A stretch of 42,287 bases of DNA, from NCBI GenBank assembly GCA_003241685.1, contig QFPJ01000026.1, forward strand, positions 1 through 42,287, written 5' to 3'. The position numbers were made by a program, and so were the translations under genes. Origin of the DNA: Sphingopyxis macrogoltabida (lineage in GTDB: Bacteria > Pseudomonadota > Alphaproteobacteria > Sphingomonadales > Sphingomonadaceae). The notes beneath the pieces were generated by a model, which made no database searches, was not told where the DNA came from, and saw only the letters and a program-made list of their open reading frames with translations. Below are positions 32,215 through 40,675 of this stretch, one piece after another (positions within the stretch are counted from its first letter, which is position 1; every line of letters starts with the position of its first letter).

Positions 32215-33078
32215 ATGATCAGGATGAGTATCGGTGCGGCCTTTTCGGAAAGCTTCGCGTTCCTGAAGGCCAATTGGATGCAGATGGCGATATGGGTGGG
32301 CGGCGCGTTGCTGCTGCTCGCGGTGTTGGGCTATCTGTTGCTCGGGTCGACCTTCACGGCAATGGCGATGTCCGCCGGCGATCCGTCGGTCGTCATGGGC
32401 GCGTTCAGCAAGATTTTCCTGTTCGCGTTGATCGCGGGCGTCATCCTCTACGCCGCCTGCATGTTGATCTGGCGCGGCGGCCTGCATCCGGGCGAGGCTC
32501 CCAATTTCGGCTGGGCGGTGCAGGCGGGACCGGCCTTTGCCTTTGGCCTGTTCGTCGTGATGCTGGGGGCCTATTTCCTCATTTTCATCGTGATGCTGAT
32601 CGTCGGCCTGTTGTTCGGGGCGGCGGGAGGCCTGTCGCCGGCCGCCTTTGAATCGGGCGCGGTCGGTGGCGGCACCATGGCGGTCATGGTGGTTCTGTAT
32701 ATCGCGATGCTGGTCTTCATGCTGTGGGTTCAGGGGCGTTTCTCGGTCGCGGGCCCCGTCATGGCCGACCGGCTGACCCGGAACCCGATCACCGGCCTGG
32801 CCGAATCGTGGAAGATGACGGCCGCCTCTCAGTGGCTGATCGTCGGTTTCTACCTGCTCTTCACCATTCTGATCTTCGTCTACGCACTGGTCGCGGGGAT
32901 GATTTTCGGGGCCATTCTGGGCGGCGTTGCGAGCAGCGGTTCGATGGTCGCGGCGTTTCTGTCGGCGATCATCATGGCGGTCGTGGTCTATCTGCCGATC
33001 CTGATGTTCTCCTTCTCGGTCCCGATCGGCATTTACCGGGCGATTGCCCCGCGCGCGTCGGCGGACGTTTTCGCCTGA
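32215..33078 (+). CDS. Polytopic membrane protein, paralogue of the preceding gene
   Basis: 287 residues with six or more membrane helices. It shares PVMADRLTRNPITGLAESWKMT with the previous protein in the same relative place and a similar helix order, which suggests an old duplication. A strong ribosome site (GGGGGAAGAG) precedes the ATG. The 94-base gap allows co-transcription. A terminator follows at 33103. Function unknown. Confidence 0.72.
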   Translation: MIRMSIGAAFSESFAFLKANWMQMAIWVGGALLLLAVLGYLLLGSTFTAMAMSAGDPSVVMGAFSKIFLFALIAGVILYAACMLIWRGGLHPGEAPNFGWAVQAGPAFAFGLFVVMLGAYFLIFIVMLIVGLLFGAAGGLSPAAFESGAVGGGTMAVMVVLYIAMLVFMLWVQGRFSVAGPVMADRLTRNPITGLAESWKMTAASQWLIVGFYLLFTILIFVYALVAGMIFGAILGGVASSGSMVAAFLSAIIMAVVVYLPILMFSFSVPIGIYRAIAPRASADVFA

Positions 33079-33102
33079 CCAGAAGGCGTTGAGCCGCGAT
33101 CA

Positions 33103-33130
33103 GGGCGTCCCGGCAGCGGGGCGCCCTTTT
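33103..33130 (+). terminator. Intrinsic terminator after the membrane protein pair
   Basis: Nine-pair stem GGGCGTCCC (33103-33111) and GGGGCGCCC (33118-33126), one G-T pair, 6-base loop, then TTTT (33127-33130). It ends the plus-strand unit 25 bases after the stop; the convergent hemF ends 5 bases further on. Confidence 0.8.
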
Positions 33131-33134
33131 CGTA

Positions 33135-33995
33135 TCAGCTCCATTTGGCGAGCGGCGGCAGGCTCATCAGGATCGCGTCGATATTGCCGCCGGTCTTGAG
33201 CCCGAACAGCGTGCCGCGATCATAGACCAGGTTGAATTCGGCATAGCGCCCGCGCCAGACCAGCTGCGCCTCGCGGTCGGCATCGGTAAAGGGCTGGCCC
33301 ATCCGCCGCCGCACGATGCGGGGAAAAATGTCCAGAAAAGCCTCGCCGACGGCTTGCGTAAAGGCGAAGTTCCGGTCGAATTCGGCATCGTCGCCGCATT
33401 CCAGATGGTCGTAGAAGATTCCGCCGACGCCGCGATGGACGCCGCGATGGGGGATATAGAAATAATCGTCGGCCCATTTGGCATAGCGTTCGTAGACATC
33501 GGGTCCATAGGGGGCGCAGGCGGCACGAAAGCGCGCGTGAAAGGCGTCGGTGTCCTCGGCATAGGGAATCGGCGGGTTGAGGTCGGCGCCGCCGCCGAAC
33601 CAGCGTTTTGCGGTGACGAGAAAGCGCGTATTCATGTGGACGGCCGGGACATGGGGGTTCGCCATATGTGCGACCAGACTGATCCCGGTGGCGAAGAAGT
33701 CGGGATTTTCGTTGGCCCCGTGGATCGAGGCGGCGAAATCGGGCGCGAACTGCCCCGCGACCGTCGAGACATTGACCCCGACCTTCTCGAACACCTGGCC
33801 GGTCAGCACGCCGCGCACCCCGCCGCCGCCTTCGCCCGGCGCCATGCCCTCGGCTTCGCGGTCCCACGGTGTATAGGAAAAGCGGGCGTCGCTGCCCGCC
33901 TCGGCCTCGATCGCCTCGAACGCGGCGCAGATGCGGTCGCGCAGCGATTCGAACCAGTCGCGCGCGGCCTGTTGCTGGGGATCGAGGGGAGTCAT
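33135..33995 (-). CDS. hemF: Oxygen-dependent coproporphyrinogen III oxidase
   Basis: 286 residues. Highly conserved blocks GGGGVRGVLTGQVFEKVGVN, PAVHMNTRFL, WFGGGADLNPPIPY, FYIPHRGVHRGVGGIFYDHL, and YAEFNLVYDRGTLFGLKTGGN are all present. It decarboxylates coproporphyrinogen III to protoporphyrinogen IX in heme synthesis and needs oxygen. The start overlaps the trmL stop by 4 bases, so the two form an operon on the minus strand, divergent from the cytochrome bc1 genes. Confidence 0.97.
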   Translation of the reverse strand: MTPLDPQQQAARDWFESLRDRICAAFEAIEAEAGSDARFSYTPWDREAEGMAPGEGGGGVRGVLTGQVFEKVGVNVSTVAGQFAPDFAASIHGANENPDFFATGISLVAHMANPHVPAVHMNTRFLVTAKRWFGGGADLNPPIPYAEDTDAFHARFRAACAPYGPDVYERYAKWADDYFYIPHRGVHRGVGGIFYDHLECGDDAEFDRNFAFTQAVGEAFLDIFPRIVRRRMGQPFTDADREAQLVWRGRYAEFNLVYDRGTLFGLKTGGNIDAILMSLPPLAKWS

Positions 33996-34450
33996 GCCGG
34001 AAAACCTTTCGTCTGGCGGAGCGCTTCGGCGAGCGCGATGCCAGCCGCAACCGCGACATTCAAGGATCGAAAGCCGGGTTGCATCGGAATCGCGACCCGC
34101 GCGGCGACGGCCTCGTGGACGTGATGCGGAACGCCGGCGCTCTCTGATCCGAACAACAGCACATCGCCTTGACAGAAATCAAAATCGGGCAGCGGCGTCG
34201 CGCCCGCGGTGGTCAGCAGAACGACCCGCTGCGCGCCGATCTGCGCCCATTGCCGGAAAGCGGTCCATTCGGGGTGACGCCGCACGTTGGCGCGCACCGC
34301 ATAATCCATCCCCGCCCGTTTCAACGCCGCGTCGCCGAACGGAAAGCCGCAGGGTTCGACGATGTGCGCGGAAACGCCGAAGCAGGCGGCGGTGCGCAGG
34401 ATGGTGCCGACGTTGCCGGCGATGTCGGGCTGGAACAGGGCGATTTCCAT
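33992..34450 (-). CDS. trmL: tRNA (cytidine(34)-2'-O)-methyltransferase
   Basis: 152 residues, the length of the small SPOUT methyltransferases. Motif NVGTILRTAACFG and the knot region LLFGSESAGVPHHVHE followed by RVAIPMQPGFRSLNVAVAAGIAL fit TrmL/YibK. It methylates the wobble ribose in tRNA-Leu. The frame continues upstream without family resemblance, so the ATG at 34450 is used. Coupled to hemF. Confidence 0.92.
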   Translation of the reverse strand: MEIALFQPDIAGNVGTILRTAACFGVSAHIVEPCGFPFGDAALKRAGMDYAVRANVRRHPEWTAFRQWAQIGAQRVVLLTTAGATPLPDFDFCQGDVLLFGSESAGVPHHVHEAVAARVAIPMQPGFRSLNVAVAAGIALAEALRQTKGFPA

Positions 34451-34535
34451 GACGCGGCCATAGGCGCGATGCGGCCGCGAATCGAGAGGCTTGGCGACGG
34501 GCGCCCGGCGAACGGCGTCCAGCGGAAATTGCCTG

Positions 34536-34564
34536 TTGGCAAGCCTTGGATGTGCGGCTATCAG
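34536..34564 (+). promoter_or_regulatory. Candidate promoter for petABC
   Basis: TTGGCA at 34536-34541 and TATCAG at 34559-34564 with a 17-base spacer. It stands about 109 bases before the petA start in the divergent region. Moderate match only; other starts in the 222-base region are possible. Confidence 0.35.
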
Positions 34565-34672
34565 GCCCGCAATTCCCGGAGGGGCCGCCGGGACGTGCGA
34601 CGCTTTGCGCGTGCAACGGGGCGGCCTACATCTCGGGAGAAACGTCAGTTTACCGAGGGGTAAGGGCAGCGC

Positions 34673-35230
34673 ATGGCCATTGAAACCGAACTGGACGCCG
34701 GCATCGAGGATGGCGTCCGCCGCCGCGATTTCATCAATATCGCCGCAGTCAGCTTTGCCGGTGTCGGCGCGGTCGCGGTCGTGTTGCCGCTGGTCAATCA
34801 GATGAACCCGTCCGCCGACGTGCTCGCGCTGTCGTCGACCGAAATCGACATTTCGTCGATCGCGTCGGGGCAGGCGATCAAGACCAGCTGGCGCAAGCAG
34901 CCGGTGTTCGTCCGCAACCTGACCCCCGTCGAGATCGAAGAAGCCAAAAAGGTGCCGCTGTCGGACCTGCGCGACCCGCAGACGATCGACGAGCGGACCA
35001 AGCCGGGCAAGGAAAACTGGCTGATCACGCTGGGTGTCTGCACCCACCTCGGCTGTGTGCCGCTGGGCGCCGCCGAGGGCGAGAATCGCGGCGATTTCGG
35101 CGGCTATTTCTGCCCGTGCCACGGTTCGCATTATGATACGGCCGCACGCATCCGCAAGGGTCCCGCGCCGACCAATCTGGTCGTGCCGCCCTATGAATTC
35201 ACCAGCGACACCGTCGTGACGATCGGCTGA
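34673..35230 (+). CDS. petA: Ubiquinol-cytochrome c reductase Rieske iron-sulfur subunit
   Basis: 185 residues. A short N-terminus with RRRDF (Tat-like) and one membrane anchor (about 21-41) precede the Rieske fold. Cluster ligands are Cys 123, His 125, Cys 147 and His 150, with the disulfide pair Cys 128 and Cys 149 (CTHLGC and CPCHGS). It takes electrons from ubiquinol and passes them to cytochrome c1 in the bc1 complex. The next gene starts after 13 bases. Confidence 0.97.
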   Translation: MAIETELDAGIEDGVRRRDFINIAAVSFAGVGAVAVVLPLVNQMNPSADVLALSSTEIDISSIASGQAIKTSWRKQPVFVRNLTPVEIEEAKKVPLSDLRDPQTIDERTKPGKENWLITLGVCTHLGCVPLGAAEGENRGDFGGYFCPCHGSHYDTAARIRKGPAPTNLVVPPYEFTSDTVVTIG

Positions 35231-35243
35231 GGAGCGAGAGAAG

Positions 35244-36524
35244 ATGAGCTTTCCCTGGGCCAAGAACTACGAACCGCAACAGCCGCTGATGAAGTGGCTG
35301 GACGAGAAGCTGCCGCTTCCGCGTCTGGTGTATAATGCGATCGGTGCCGGCTATCCGGTGCCGCGCAACCTCAATTATTTCTGGAACTTCGGCGTTCTCG
35401 CCGGGGCCGCGCTGGCGATCCAGATCATCACCGGCATCGTGCTGGCGATGCATTATGCCGCCAATGCCGGCGTCGCCTTCAATTCGGTCGAGCATATCAT
35501 GCGCGACGTGAATGCCGGCTGGTTCATCCGCTACGCGCATATGAACGGCGCGAGCATGTTCTTCATCGTCGTCTACCTCCACATTTTCCGCGGCCTTTAC
35601 TATGGGTCCTACAAGGCCCCGCGCGAGATGGTGTGGCTGCTCGGCGTCGTGATCTTCCTGCTGATGATGGCGACCGCCTTCATGGGCTATGTCCTTCCCT
35701 GGGGTCAGATGAGCTTCTGGGGCGCACAGGTCATCACCGGTTTCTTCTCCGCGATACCGCTGGTCGGCGAACCGATCCGCCAGTGGCTGCTGGGCGGTTT
35801 CGCGCCGGACAATGCCGCGCTCAACCGCTTCTTCTCGCTGCACTATCTGCTGCCCTTCGTGATCCTGGGCGTGGTGATTCTCCACATCTGGGCGCTGCAC
35901 ATTCCGGGATCGAACAACCCGACCGGGATCGATGTGAAGGATGAACAGGATACGGTGCCGTTCCATCCCTATTACACCGCGAAAGACGGTTTCGGGCTGG
36001 GCGTCTTCCTGATCGCCTTTGCCGCGCTGACCTTCTTCACGCCGAACCTGCTGGGCCACGCCGATAACTATATCGCCGCCAACCCGCTTTCGACGCCCGC
36101 GCATATCGTGCCCGAATGGTATTTCTGGCCCTTCTATGCGATCCTGCGCGCCTTCACCTTCAACTTCCTGTGGATCGATGCGAAGCTGTGGGGCGTCATC
36201 GCGATGTTCGCTGCCATCGCGCTGCTGTTCTTCCTGCCCTGGCTCGACAGTTCGCCGGTGAAGTCGTCGCGTTATCGTCCGCTTAACCGCATCTTCTTCT
36301 GGATCCTCGTGGCCGACGTGTTCCTGCTCGGCTTGTGCGGCAAGATGCCGGCCGAACAGCCGTGGGTGATCCTGAGCCAGCTCGGTTCAATCTATTATTT
36401 CGCTCACTTCCTGATCATCCTGCCGATCATCTCGCGGATCGAACGGCCGCTGCCGATGCCGAATTCGATCACGGAAGCCGTTCTCGCAAAGCATGCCGAC
36501 GACAAGTCGGCAGCCACGGCCTGA
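35244..36524 (+). CDS. petB: Cytochrome b of the bc1 complex
   Basis: 426 residues with eight membrane helices. Conserved are GIVLAMHYAANAGVAF, the helix pair holding hemes bL and bH (HMNGASMFFIVVYLHIFRG split at residues 95-115), GYVLPWGQMSFWGA and the Qo-site PEWYFWPFY. It is the quinone-oxidizing core of complex III. A Shine-Dalgarno GAGCGAGAG lies before the ATG at 35244. Confidence 0.98.
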   Translation: MSFPWAKNYEPQQPLMKWLDEKLPLPRLVYNAIGAGYPVPRNLNYFWNFGVLAGAALAIQIITGIVLAMHYAANAGVAFNSVEHIMRDVNAGWFIRYAHMNGASMFFIVVYLHIFRGLYYGSYKAPREMVWLLGVVIFLLMMATAFMGYVLPWGQMSFWGAQVITGFFSAIPLVGEPIRQWLLGGFAPDNAALNRFFSLHYLLPFVILGVVILHIWALHIPGSNNPTGIDVKDEQDTVPFHPYYTAKDGFGLGVFLIAFAALTFFTPNLLGHADNYIAANPLSTPAHIVPEWYFWPFYAILRAFTFNFLWIDAKLWGVIAMFAAIALLFFLPWLDSSPVKSSRYRPLNRIFFWILVADVFLLGLCGKMPAEQPWVILSQLGSIYYFAHFLIILPIISRIERPLPMPNSITEAVLAKHADDKSAATA

Positions 36525-36555
36525 GCGCCGGACTTTAATAGGAGCTGATACAGCC

Positions 36556-37365
36556 ATGGTTCGTCCGCTCGGTTTTCTCGTCGGCCTGGGTTTCATCGCC
36601 GCGCTGGTGCTCGCCATCCTGACGACGCCGCTCAGCAATGAGCCCAATGTCGCCCATAGCTTCGTCAAACATCCGCGGCACCTGAAGCTCGCGAGCGACG
36701 GCATGGTCCCGCACTGGGACAAGGCGCAGCTTCAGCGCGGGATGCAGGTGTATCGCGAGGTCTGCTCGGCCTGCCACAGCCTGAATCTCGTCGCTTTCCG
36801 GAGCATCCAGGATTTCGGCTACACCGAAGGCCAGGTGAAGACCTTTGCCAAGGGGTTCCAGGTTCCCTCGGTCAATCCCGACACGGGTGAACCGGCGACG
36901 CGCGACGGCCTGCCGTCGGATCATTTCCCGGCGCCCTATCTGAACGAAGTGGCTGCCCGCGCGGCGAACAACAATGCGTTGCCGCCCGACCTGTCGCTGA
37001 TCACCAAGGCGCGCGAAGGCGGCAAGGACTATGTCTATTCGCTGCTCACCGGCTATCAGAACCCGCCGGCCAATCTGCCCAAGGAACTGCGTCCGGGCAC
37101 GGGGCTGCACTACAACCCCTATTTCCCCAACCTGAACCTGGCGATGGCCAAGCCGCTGACCGATGGTCAGGTGACCTATGCCGACGGAACGCAGGCGACG
37201 GTCGATCAGATGGCGCAGGATGTGTCCGCCTTCCTCGTCTGGACGGCCGAGCCCAAGCTGGTGAAGCGCGTTCAGGTCGGTTGGGCGGTCCTGCTCTACC
37301 TGCTCGGCTTCACGGTGCTGGCCTATCTGTCGTACCGCAACATCTGGGCCGACAAGAAGCATTGA
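36556..37365 (+). CDS. petC: Cytochrome c1
   Basis: 269 residues. Heme c motif CSACH at 70-74 (YREVCSACHSLNLVAFR), the P-G and Met-ligand region near the C-terminal half, and a C-terminal membrane anchor (about residues 240-260). The first 22 residues form a hydrophobic signal/anchor. The ATG at 36556 is 32 bases after the petB stop with AGGAG further upstream than usual. Third subunit of the bc1 complex. Confidence 0.96.
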   Translation: MVRPLGFLVGLGFIAALVLAILTTPLSNEPNVAHSFVKHPRHLKLASDGMVPHWDKAQLQRGMQVYREVCSACHSLNLVAFRSIQDFGYTEGQVKTFAKGFQVPSVNPDTGEPATRDGLPSDHFPAPYLNEVAARAANNNALPPDLSLITKAREGGKDYVYSLLTGYQNPPANLPKELRPGTGLHYNPYFPNLNLAMAKPLTDGQVTYADGTQATVDQMAQDVSAFLVWTAEPKLVKRVQVGWAVLLYLLGFTVLAYLSYRNIWADKKH

Positions 37366-37397
37366 GCGAAGGGGAAGAAGGGCGCGCGTCCGGTTCG

Positions 37398-37952
37398 ATG
37401 ATCGCCCTTCCGCCCCGGCCCGATCTGGACCTTGCGGCGCTGGTCCGCACGATCCCGGACTTTCCCAAGCCCGGAATCCAGTTTCGCGACATCACCACCC
37501 TGATCGGCGACGCCGCCGGCTTTTCCGAAGCCGTGCGGCGTCTTGCCGCGACGGCGGCCGCCTACCGCCCCGACCTGATCGTCGCGGTCGAGGCGCGGGG
37601 TTTCCTGTTCGGGGCCGCGATGGCGACGGCGCTGGGAACCGGACTGGTTCCGGTCCGCAAGGCCGGGAAACTGCCGGGCGTCACCATCGGCGTCGATTAT
37701 GAACTGGAATATGGCACCGACCGGCTGGAACTGCACGACGGTGCGGTCGGGGCGGGCGACCGCGTCGTTCTGGTCGACGATCTGCTGGCCACCGGCGGCA
37801 CGATCCTGGCCACTGCGGCGTTGATGCGCAGCGTCGGCGCCGAAGTGGCCGCCGCGCTGTTCGTGATCGATCTGCCCGATCTCGGCGGATCGGAGCGTCT
37901 GCGAAGCGCGGGCCTCGCGTGCGAGACGCTGATCGCCTTCGACGGCGATTGA
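37398..37952 (+). CDS. apt: Adenine phosphoribosyltransferase
   Basis: 184 residues. IPDFPKPGIQFRDITTL at 19-35, VAVEARGFLFGAAMA, RKAGKLPG and the PRPP loop VVLVDDLLATGGT are all as in Apt. It salvages adenine to AMP using PRPP. It follows cytochrome c1 by 32 bases, an order I recall from sphingomonads, so it is probably transcribed with petABC. Confidence 0.95.
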   Translation: MIALPPRPDLDLAALVRTIPDFPKPGIQFRDITTLIGDAAGFSEAVRRLAATAAAYRPDLIVAVEARGFLFGAAMATALGTGLVPVRKAGKLPGVTIGVDYELEYGTDRLELHDGAVGAGDRVVLVDDLLATGGTILATAALMRSVGAEVAAALFVIDLPDLGGSERLRSAGLACETLIAFDGD

Positions 37953-37983
37953 GCCCCGCCAGATCGGGGTTTCGCGATGGGCG

Positions 37984-39141
37984 TCAGTCGCCGCGCGGCT
38001 GATATTCATTCAATCCGGGATTGGCCGGCCGTTCGGGTGCCGGCCCCGCCTCGCGCCGGCTCGGCATCACCGGACCGTCGCCGCCCTCCGGCGTGCCATT
38101 CATCCGATGATCCGGATTGGTGCCCTGACGGCCCTGATAATCGGGAAGCGGCGGGCTCTGCGGGCGCTCGGCTGGCGGCTGGCGGTCGATGCGACCGGGC
38201 ATGACGGGCCCCGGGCGGCCGTCGACGGTGCCCTGCAGTCGGTGGTCGGGGTTGGTGCCCTGCCGTCCGTCATAATCACGCAGCGGCGGCGCCTGGGGAC
38301 GCTCGGCCGGGTCGTTGCGGCGGGGCAGTTCGGTACGCTCCCGCTGCCGGGGATTGGTGCCCCGCCGATCGATGGACTCCAGCATCTGCTGCCGCGCGCG
38401 GGCCTCTCCCGGCGCATTGTCCCGCAGATGCGCCTGATAGCGTTCCTCGGCCAACCGCACGCGGGCCGCTTGCTGCTCGGCGCGGCGAAGCAGGTCGGCA
38501 TTGCCCGGATTGTCATCGCGGTGGCGCATCGCATCGTCATAGTCGCGCCGGGCTTCCTGCAAATCGCGCTCAAGGGCTTCGCGCTCCTGTATCGGATTGC
38601 GCTCGCGGCGCGGGGCATCATCCCCGCGTTCTTCCTGTCCGCCATCCTTGTCGATCGGTCGGCGGCGGGCGGGCGACTGCCGCCTTTCGCGCGGCACGGC
38701 AAATTCGACCGAATTGGCGCCGGGGATGTGGACCGGTCCACCCAGCCAGCGACGCGAGGCCGCGTCGGCACGAAGATCGCCGTCGATCTCCATCATTATG
38801 CCCTCATAATGCGCCAGCGCGGCGGGGTCCTCGTTCTGAAGCGCGCGGACGAAATCGGGATCGGTGCCCAGTTGCTGCGGCTTCATCGCCTGCCAGCGGG
38901 CGATGGTTTCGGGCGGAACCGTGCTGGCACCGCGGTTCGCCGGATCGCGCGCGCGGCGTACCTCTGCGGGATCGATCTCCCCGCGCCGGCCACGCTCCAG
39001 ATTTTCGCGTGCCTCGAGCCGGCTGTCCTCGATTTCGCGGCGCGATTCCGCTGCCGTCTGGTTCGGCGTCTGCGGCTGGGCAAATGCCGGGAACAGCGGC
39101 GCAGCGGCGGTGATTAGCAGAAGGGAGCGGAGAAGGGACAT
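37984..39141 (-). CDS. Secreted Pro/Arg-rich repeat protein, unknown
   Basis: 385 residues with a signal peptide ending near residue 21. Residues 180-260 are strongly helical and charged (EREALERDLQEARRDYDDAM), possibly a coiled coil. From 279 two tandem repeats of 45-46 residues occur, each with ERPQxPPLxDYxGRQGTNPDH then a GPVMP segment, and a partial third copy (ERPANPGLNEYQPRGD) ends the protein. The rest is disordered-looking and full of Arg, Pro and Gln. No domain is recognised; it could be an envelope or matrix protein. The real nature of the reading frame is supported by the repeats and signal peptide. Confidence 0.75.
   Translation of the reverse strand: MSLLRSLLLITAAAPLFPAFAQPQTPNQTAAESRREIEDSRLEARENLERGRRGEIDPAEVRRARDPANRGASTVPPETIARWQAMKPQQLGTDPDFVRALQNEDPAALAHYEGIMMEIDGDLRADAASRRWLGGPVHIPGANSVEFAVPRERRQSPARRRPIDKDGGQEERGDDAPRRERNPIQEREALERDLQEARRDYDDAMRHRDDNPGNADLLRRAEQQAARVRLAEERYQAHLRDNAPGEARARQQMLESIDRRGTNPRQRERTELPRRNDPAERPQAPPLRDYDGRQGTNPDHRLQGTVDGRPGPVMPGRIDRQPPAERPQSPPLPDYQGRQGTNPDHRMNGTPEGGDGPVMPSRREAGPAPERPANPGLNEYQPRGD
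37987..38307 (-). repeat. Tandem protein-coding repeat, two full copies and one partial
   Basis: Copies at 38173-38307 (residues 279-323), 38035-38172 (324-369) and a partial one at 37987-38034 (370-385). Each encodes the ERPQxPPLxDYxGRQGTNPDHR core. DNA divergence between copies suggests an old duplication rather than a recent slippage product. Confidence 0.8.
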
Positions 39142-39247
39142 GGCGGTTATCCGGCGAGGGGAGAAAGCGCCAGCCTAGCCCCGCTATGGATGCCGGATAC
39201 AAATGGATCGTCGACCGATGCGCCACCTGCGCGACGAACGGCGGAGG

Positions 39248-39278
39248 CAAAAATAAAGCCCGCGCCGGGGCACGGGCT
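39248..39278 (-). terminator. Intrinsic terminator after the EipA gene
   Basis: Read on the minus strand, AGCCCG and CGGGCT (39257-39262 and 39273-39278) pair around a 10-base loop and are followed by a T-rich tract (39248-39256). It lies 33 bases after the EipA stop on the same strand. Confidence 0.75.
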
Positions 39279-39310
39279 CTATTCGAATGGGATGACCGCG
39301 CCGTTCCCGA

Positions 39311-40096
39311 TCAGAAAGGCACCCAATTCTGCTTCTTGCGGAATTTCATATAGCCGACATTGGCGCCCAGCCGCGCGCCGACGCCGACGCGGATCGGGAT
39401 CAGCACGACGTCGCCGCGCCGCAGATAGCTGGCGTTGAAGCCGCCGATCAGATAGGCGGCGCCTTCGCCCGCCGGATAGCGCTTGTAGATGTCTTCGGTG
39501 TCGAACAGATTATAGACGAGGACGAAGGTATTGCCGGCATTGGCCCCGGCGTCGAAGCCGATCGACGGTCCGGTCCAATAGGCGGGCAGTTCGCCCTCAA
39601 CCTTGTGGTAGAGCGTTCCCGAGCCGTATCGGACCCCGAGGACCAGCGCGCCGCCAGCCTCGCGGCCGACGATATAGGCGTTGGGTTCGCCCTGCTTGCG
39701 CAGAATATCCTCGATCAGTCCGGCCAGGCCCTGCGCGCCCTTGCCGAACACGCCCTCGGCCGCGCCGATCAGGTCGTCCTTCTTGTAGGTCGTGCCGTCA
39801 TCGGCATTGGTCGCGGCGGTTGCGGCGGCGGCGGGGTCCATCGTCGTTGCGGTCTGCGCGCTGCTGTCGTCGACCGGCGCGCCATATTGTTCCTCGCCGG
39901 TCGCGAGGTCGCTGTCATAGCCGGTGTCGATATCGGCCGCGGGCGGCGGCGGCGGAGGCGCCGGATTGTCGATGTCGGCGTCGATCGCGGTGTTCGGATC
40001 GACCGACGTCATCTGCGCGGCGGCGGGAAGCGGCAACAGTGCGGGCCCCGACACGGCAAGCAGGGCGATCGATAGTTTCAAGAGCGTCTGACGCAT
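39311..40096 (-). CDS. eipA: EipA-family (DUF1134) envelope protein
   Basis: 261 residues. Signal peptide of about 27 residues, then a Pro-rich linker (about residues 35-55) and a Thr/Ala-rich stretch, and the DUF1134 domain from about residue 110 with GLAGLIEDILRKQGEPNAYIVGREAGGA, TGPSIGFDAGANAGNTFVLVYNL and GGFNASYLRRGDVV. Brucella EipA is a periplasmic protein needed for envelope integrity and is reported to be CtrA-controlled. The ATG at 40096 gives the best signal peptide; the frame is open to 40174. The Pro/Asp linker is an expansion of the disordered part. Confidence 0.88.
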   Translation of the reverse strand: MRQTLLKLSIALLAVSGPALLPLPAAAQMTSVDPNTAIDADIDNPAPPPPPPAADIDTGYDSDLATGEEQYGAPVDDSSAQTATTMDPAAAATAATNADDGTTYKKDDLIGAAEGVFGKGAQGLAGLIEDILRKQGEPNAYIVGREAGGALVLGVRYGSGTLYHKVEGELPAYWTGPSIGFDAGANAGNTFVLVYNLFDTEDIYKRYPAGEGAAYLIGGFNASYLRRGDVVLIPIRVGVGARLGANVGYMKFRKKQNWVPF

Positions 40097-40276
40097 GAGT
40101 TTCCCCCAAATTGGCGGCGTGTAGACCGCAGATTGCGTCGCAATCCCGGTTAACCATGACTCGCTCCCTGTCATGGGGGCAATGAACGGGCGATGACCCG
40201 AGTCGATTTTGCGCCGGATCGAATCTTTGGCGCGCCGGAAAGCTGCAATGGCTGTCGTTACCGTGCATGTTTGGCG

Positions 40277-40305
40277 TTGCGGGGCGCGGATCGCATGGCT
40301 ATAGC
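40277..40305 (+). promoter_or_regulatory. Candidate promoter of the tRNA-Ser gene
   Basis: TTGCGG at 40277-40282, 17 bases, TATAGC at 40300-40305. It is 42 bases before the mature tRNA 5' end, a normal distance. Match to consensus is moderate. Confidence 0.4.
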
Positions 40306-40347
40306 GACCCGCCTAGGCCAGACTGTCGTTAGCGCGGCAGGCCATGC

Positions 40348-40440
40348 GGAGACGTGGGTGAGTGGCTGAAACCAACGGTTTGCTAAACCGTCGTACTGGT
40401 AAATCCGGTACCGAGGGTTCGAATCCCTCCGTCTCCGCCA
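40348..40440 (+). tRNA. tRNA-Ser (anticodon GCU)
   Basis: Acceptor stem GGAGACG (40348-40354) pairs with CGTCTCC (40430-40436), then G and an encoded CCA (40438-40440). The anticodon stem ACGGT/ACCGT (40375-40379, 40387-40391) closes the loop TTGCTAA with anticodon GCT at 40382-40384, reading AGC/AGU codons. A long variable arm is present, as for serine tRNAs, and the T arm contains GGTTCGAATCC. Confidence 0.97.
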
Positions 40441-40675
40441 ACTCCGCCGCTTCCCCTTCACAGCCCGATATTGCCGCCGAATGCCACACACCACCAAGCG
40501 GTATAGGCAGCCGCCGATTCCACGCTATTGTACGATTGAATGCTTGGCACGGGAGTGCAGCAGCTTTCGGCCCAATAGCAACCGCTGCGAATGCACAACA
40601 CCTGCGGCAGGGAATGCCCCTCTATTGGCAGTGTAGGGCCCGTGTTGAGCTTTGAGACGATCAATCACATCGCCG
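40441..40675. other. Gene-poor stretch after tRNA-Ser
   Basis: 235 bases with no gene I can support. A hand count of 40441-40620 gives 108 G+C of 180 (60%), which looks lower than the coding DNA before the tRNA. A 68-codon frame on the minus strand (40458-40664) has no signal, motif or ribosome site. No copy of the tRNA 3' end and no integrase is visible. It may be a worn insertion boundary. Confidence 0.4.

Noticed and set aside
40458..40664. 68-codon frame on the minus strand after tRNA-Ser
   Set aside because: No ribosome site, no domain, and composition typical of non-coding sequence; could be a fragment but not supportable.
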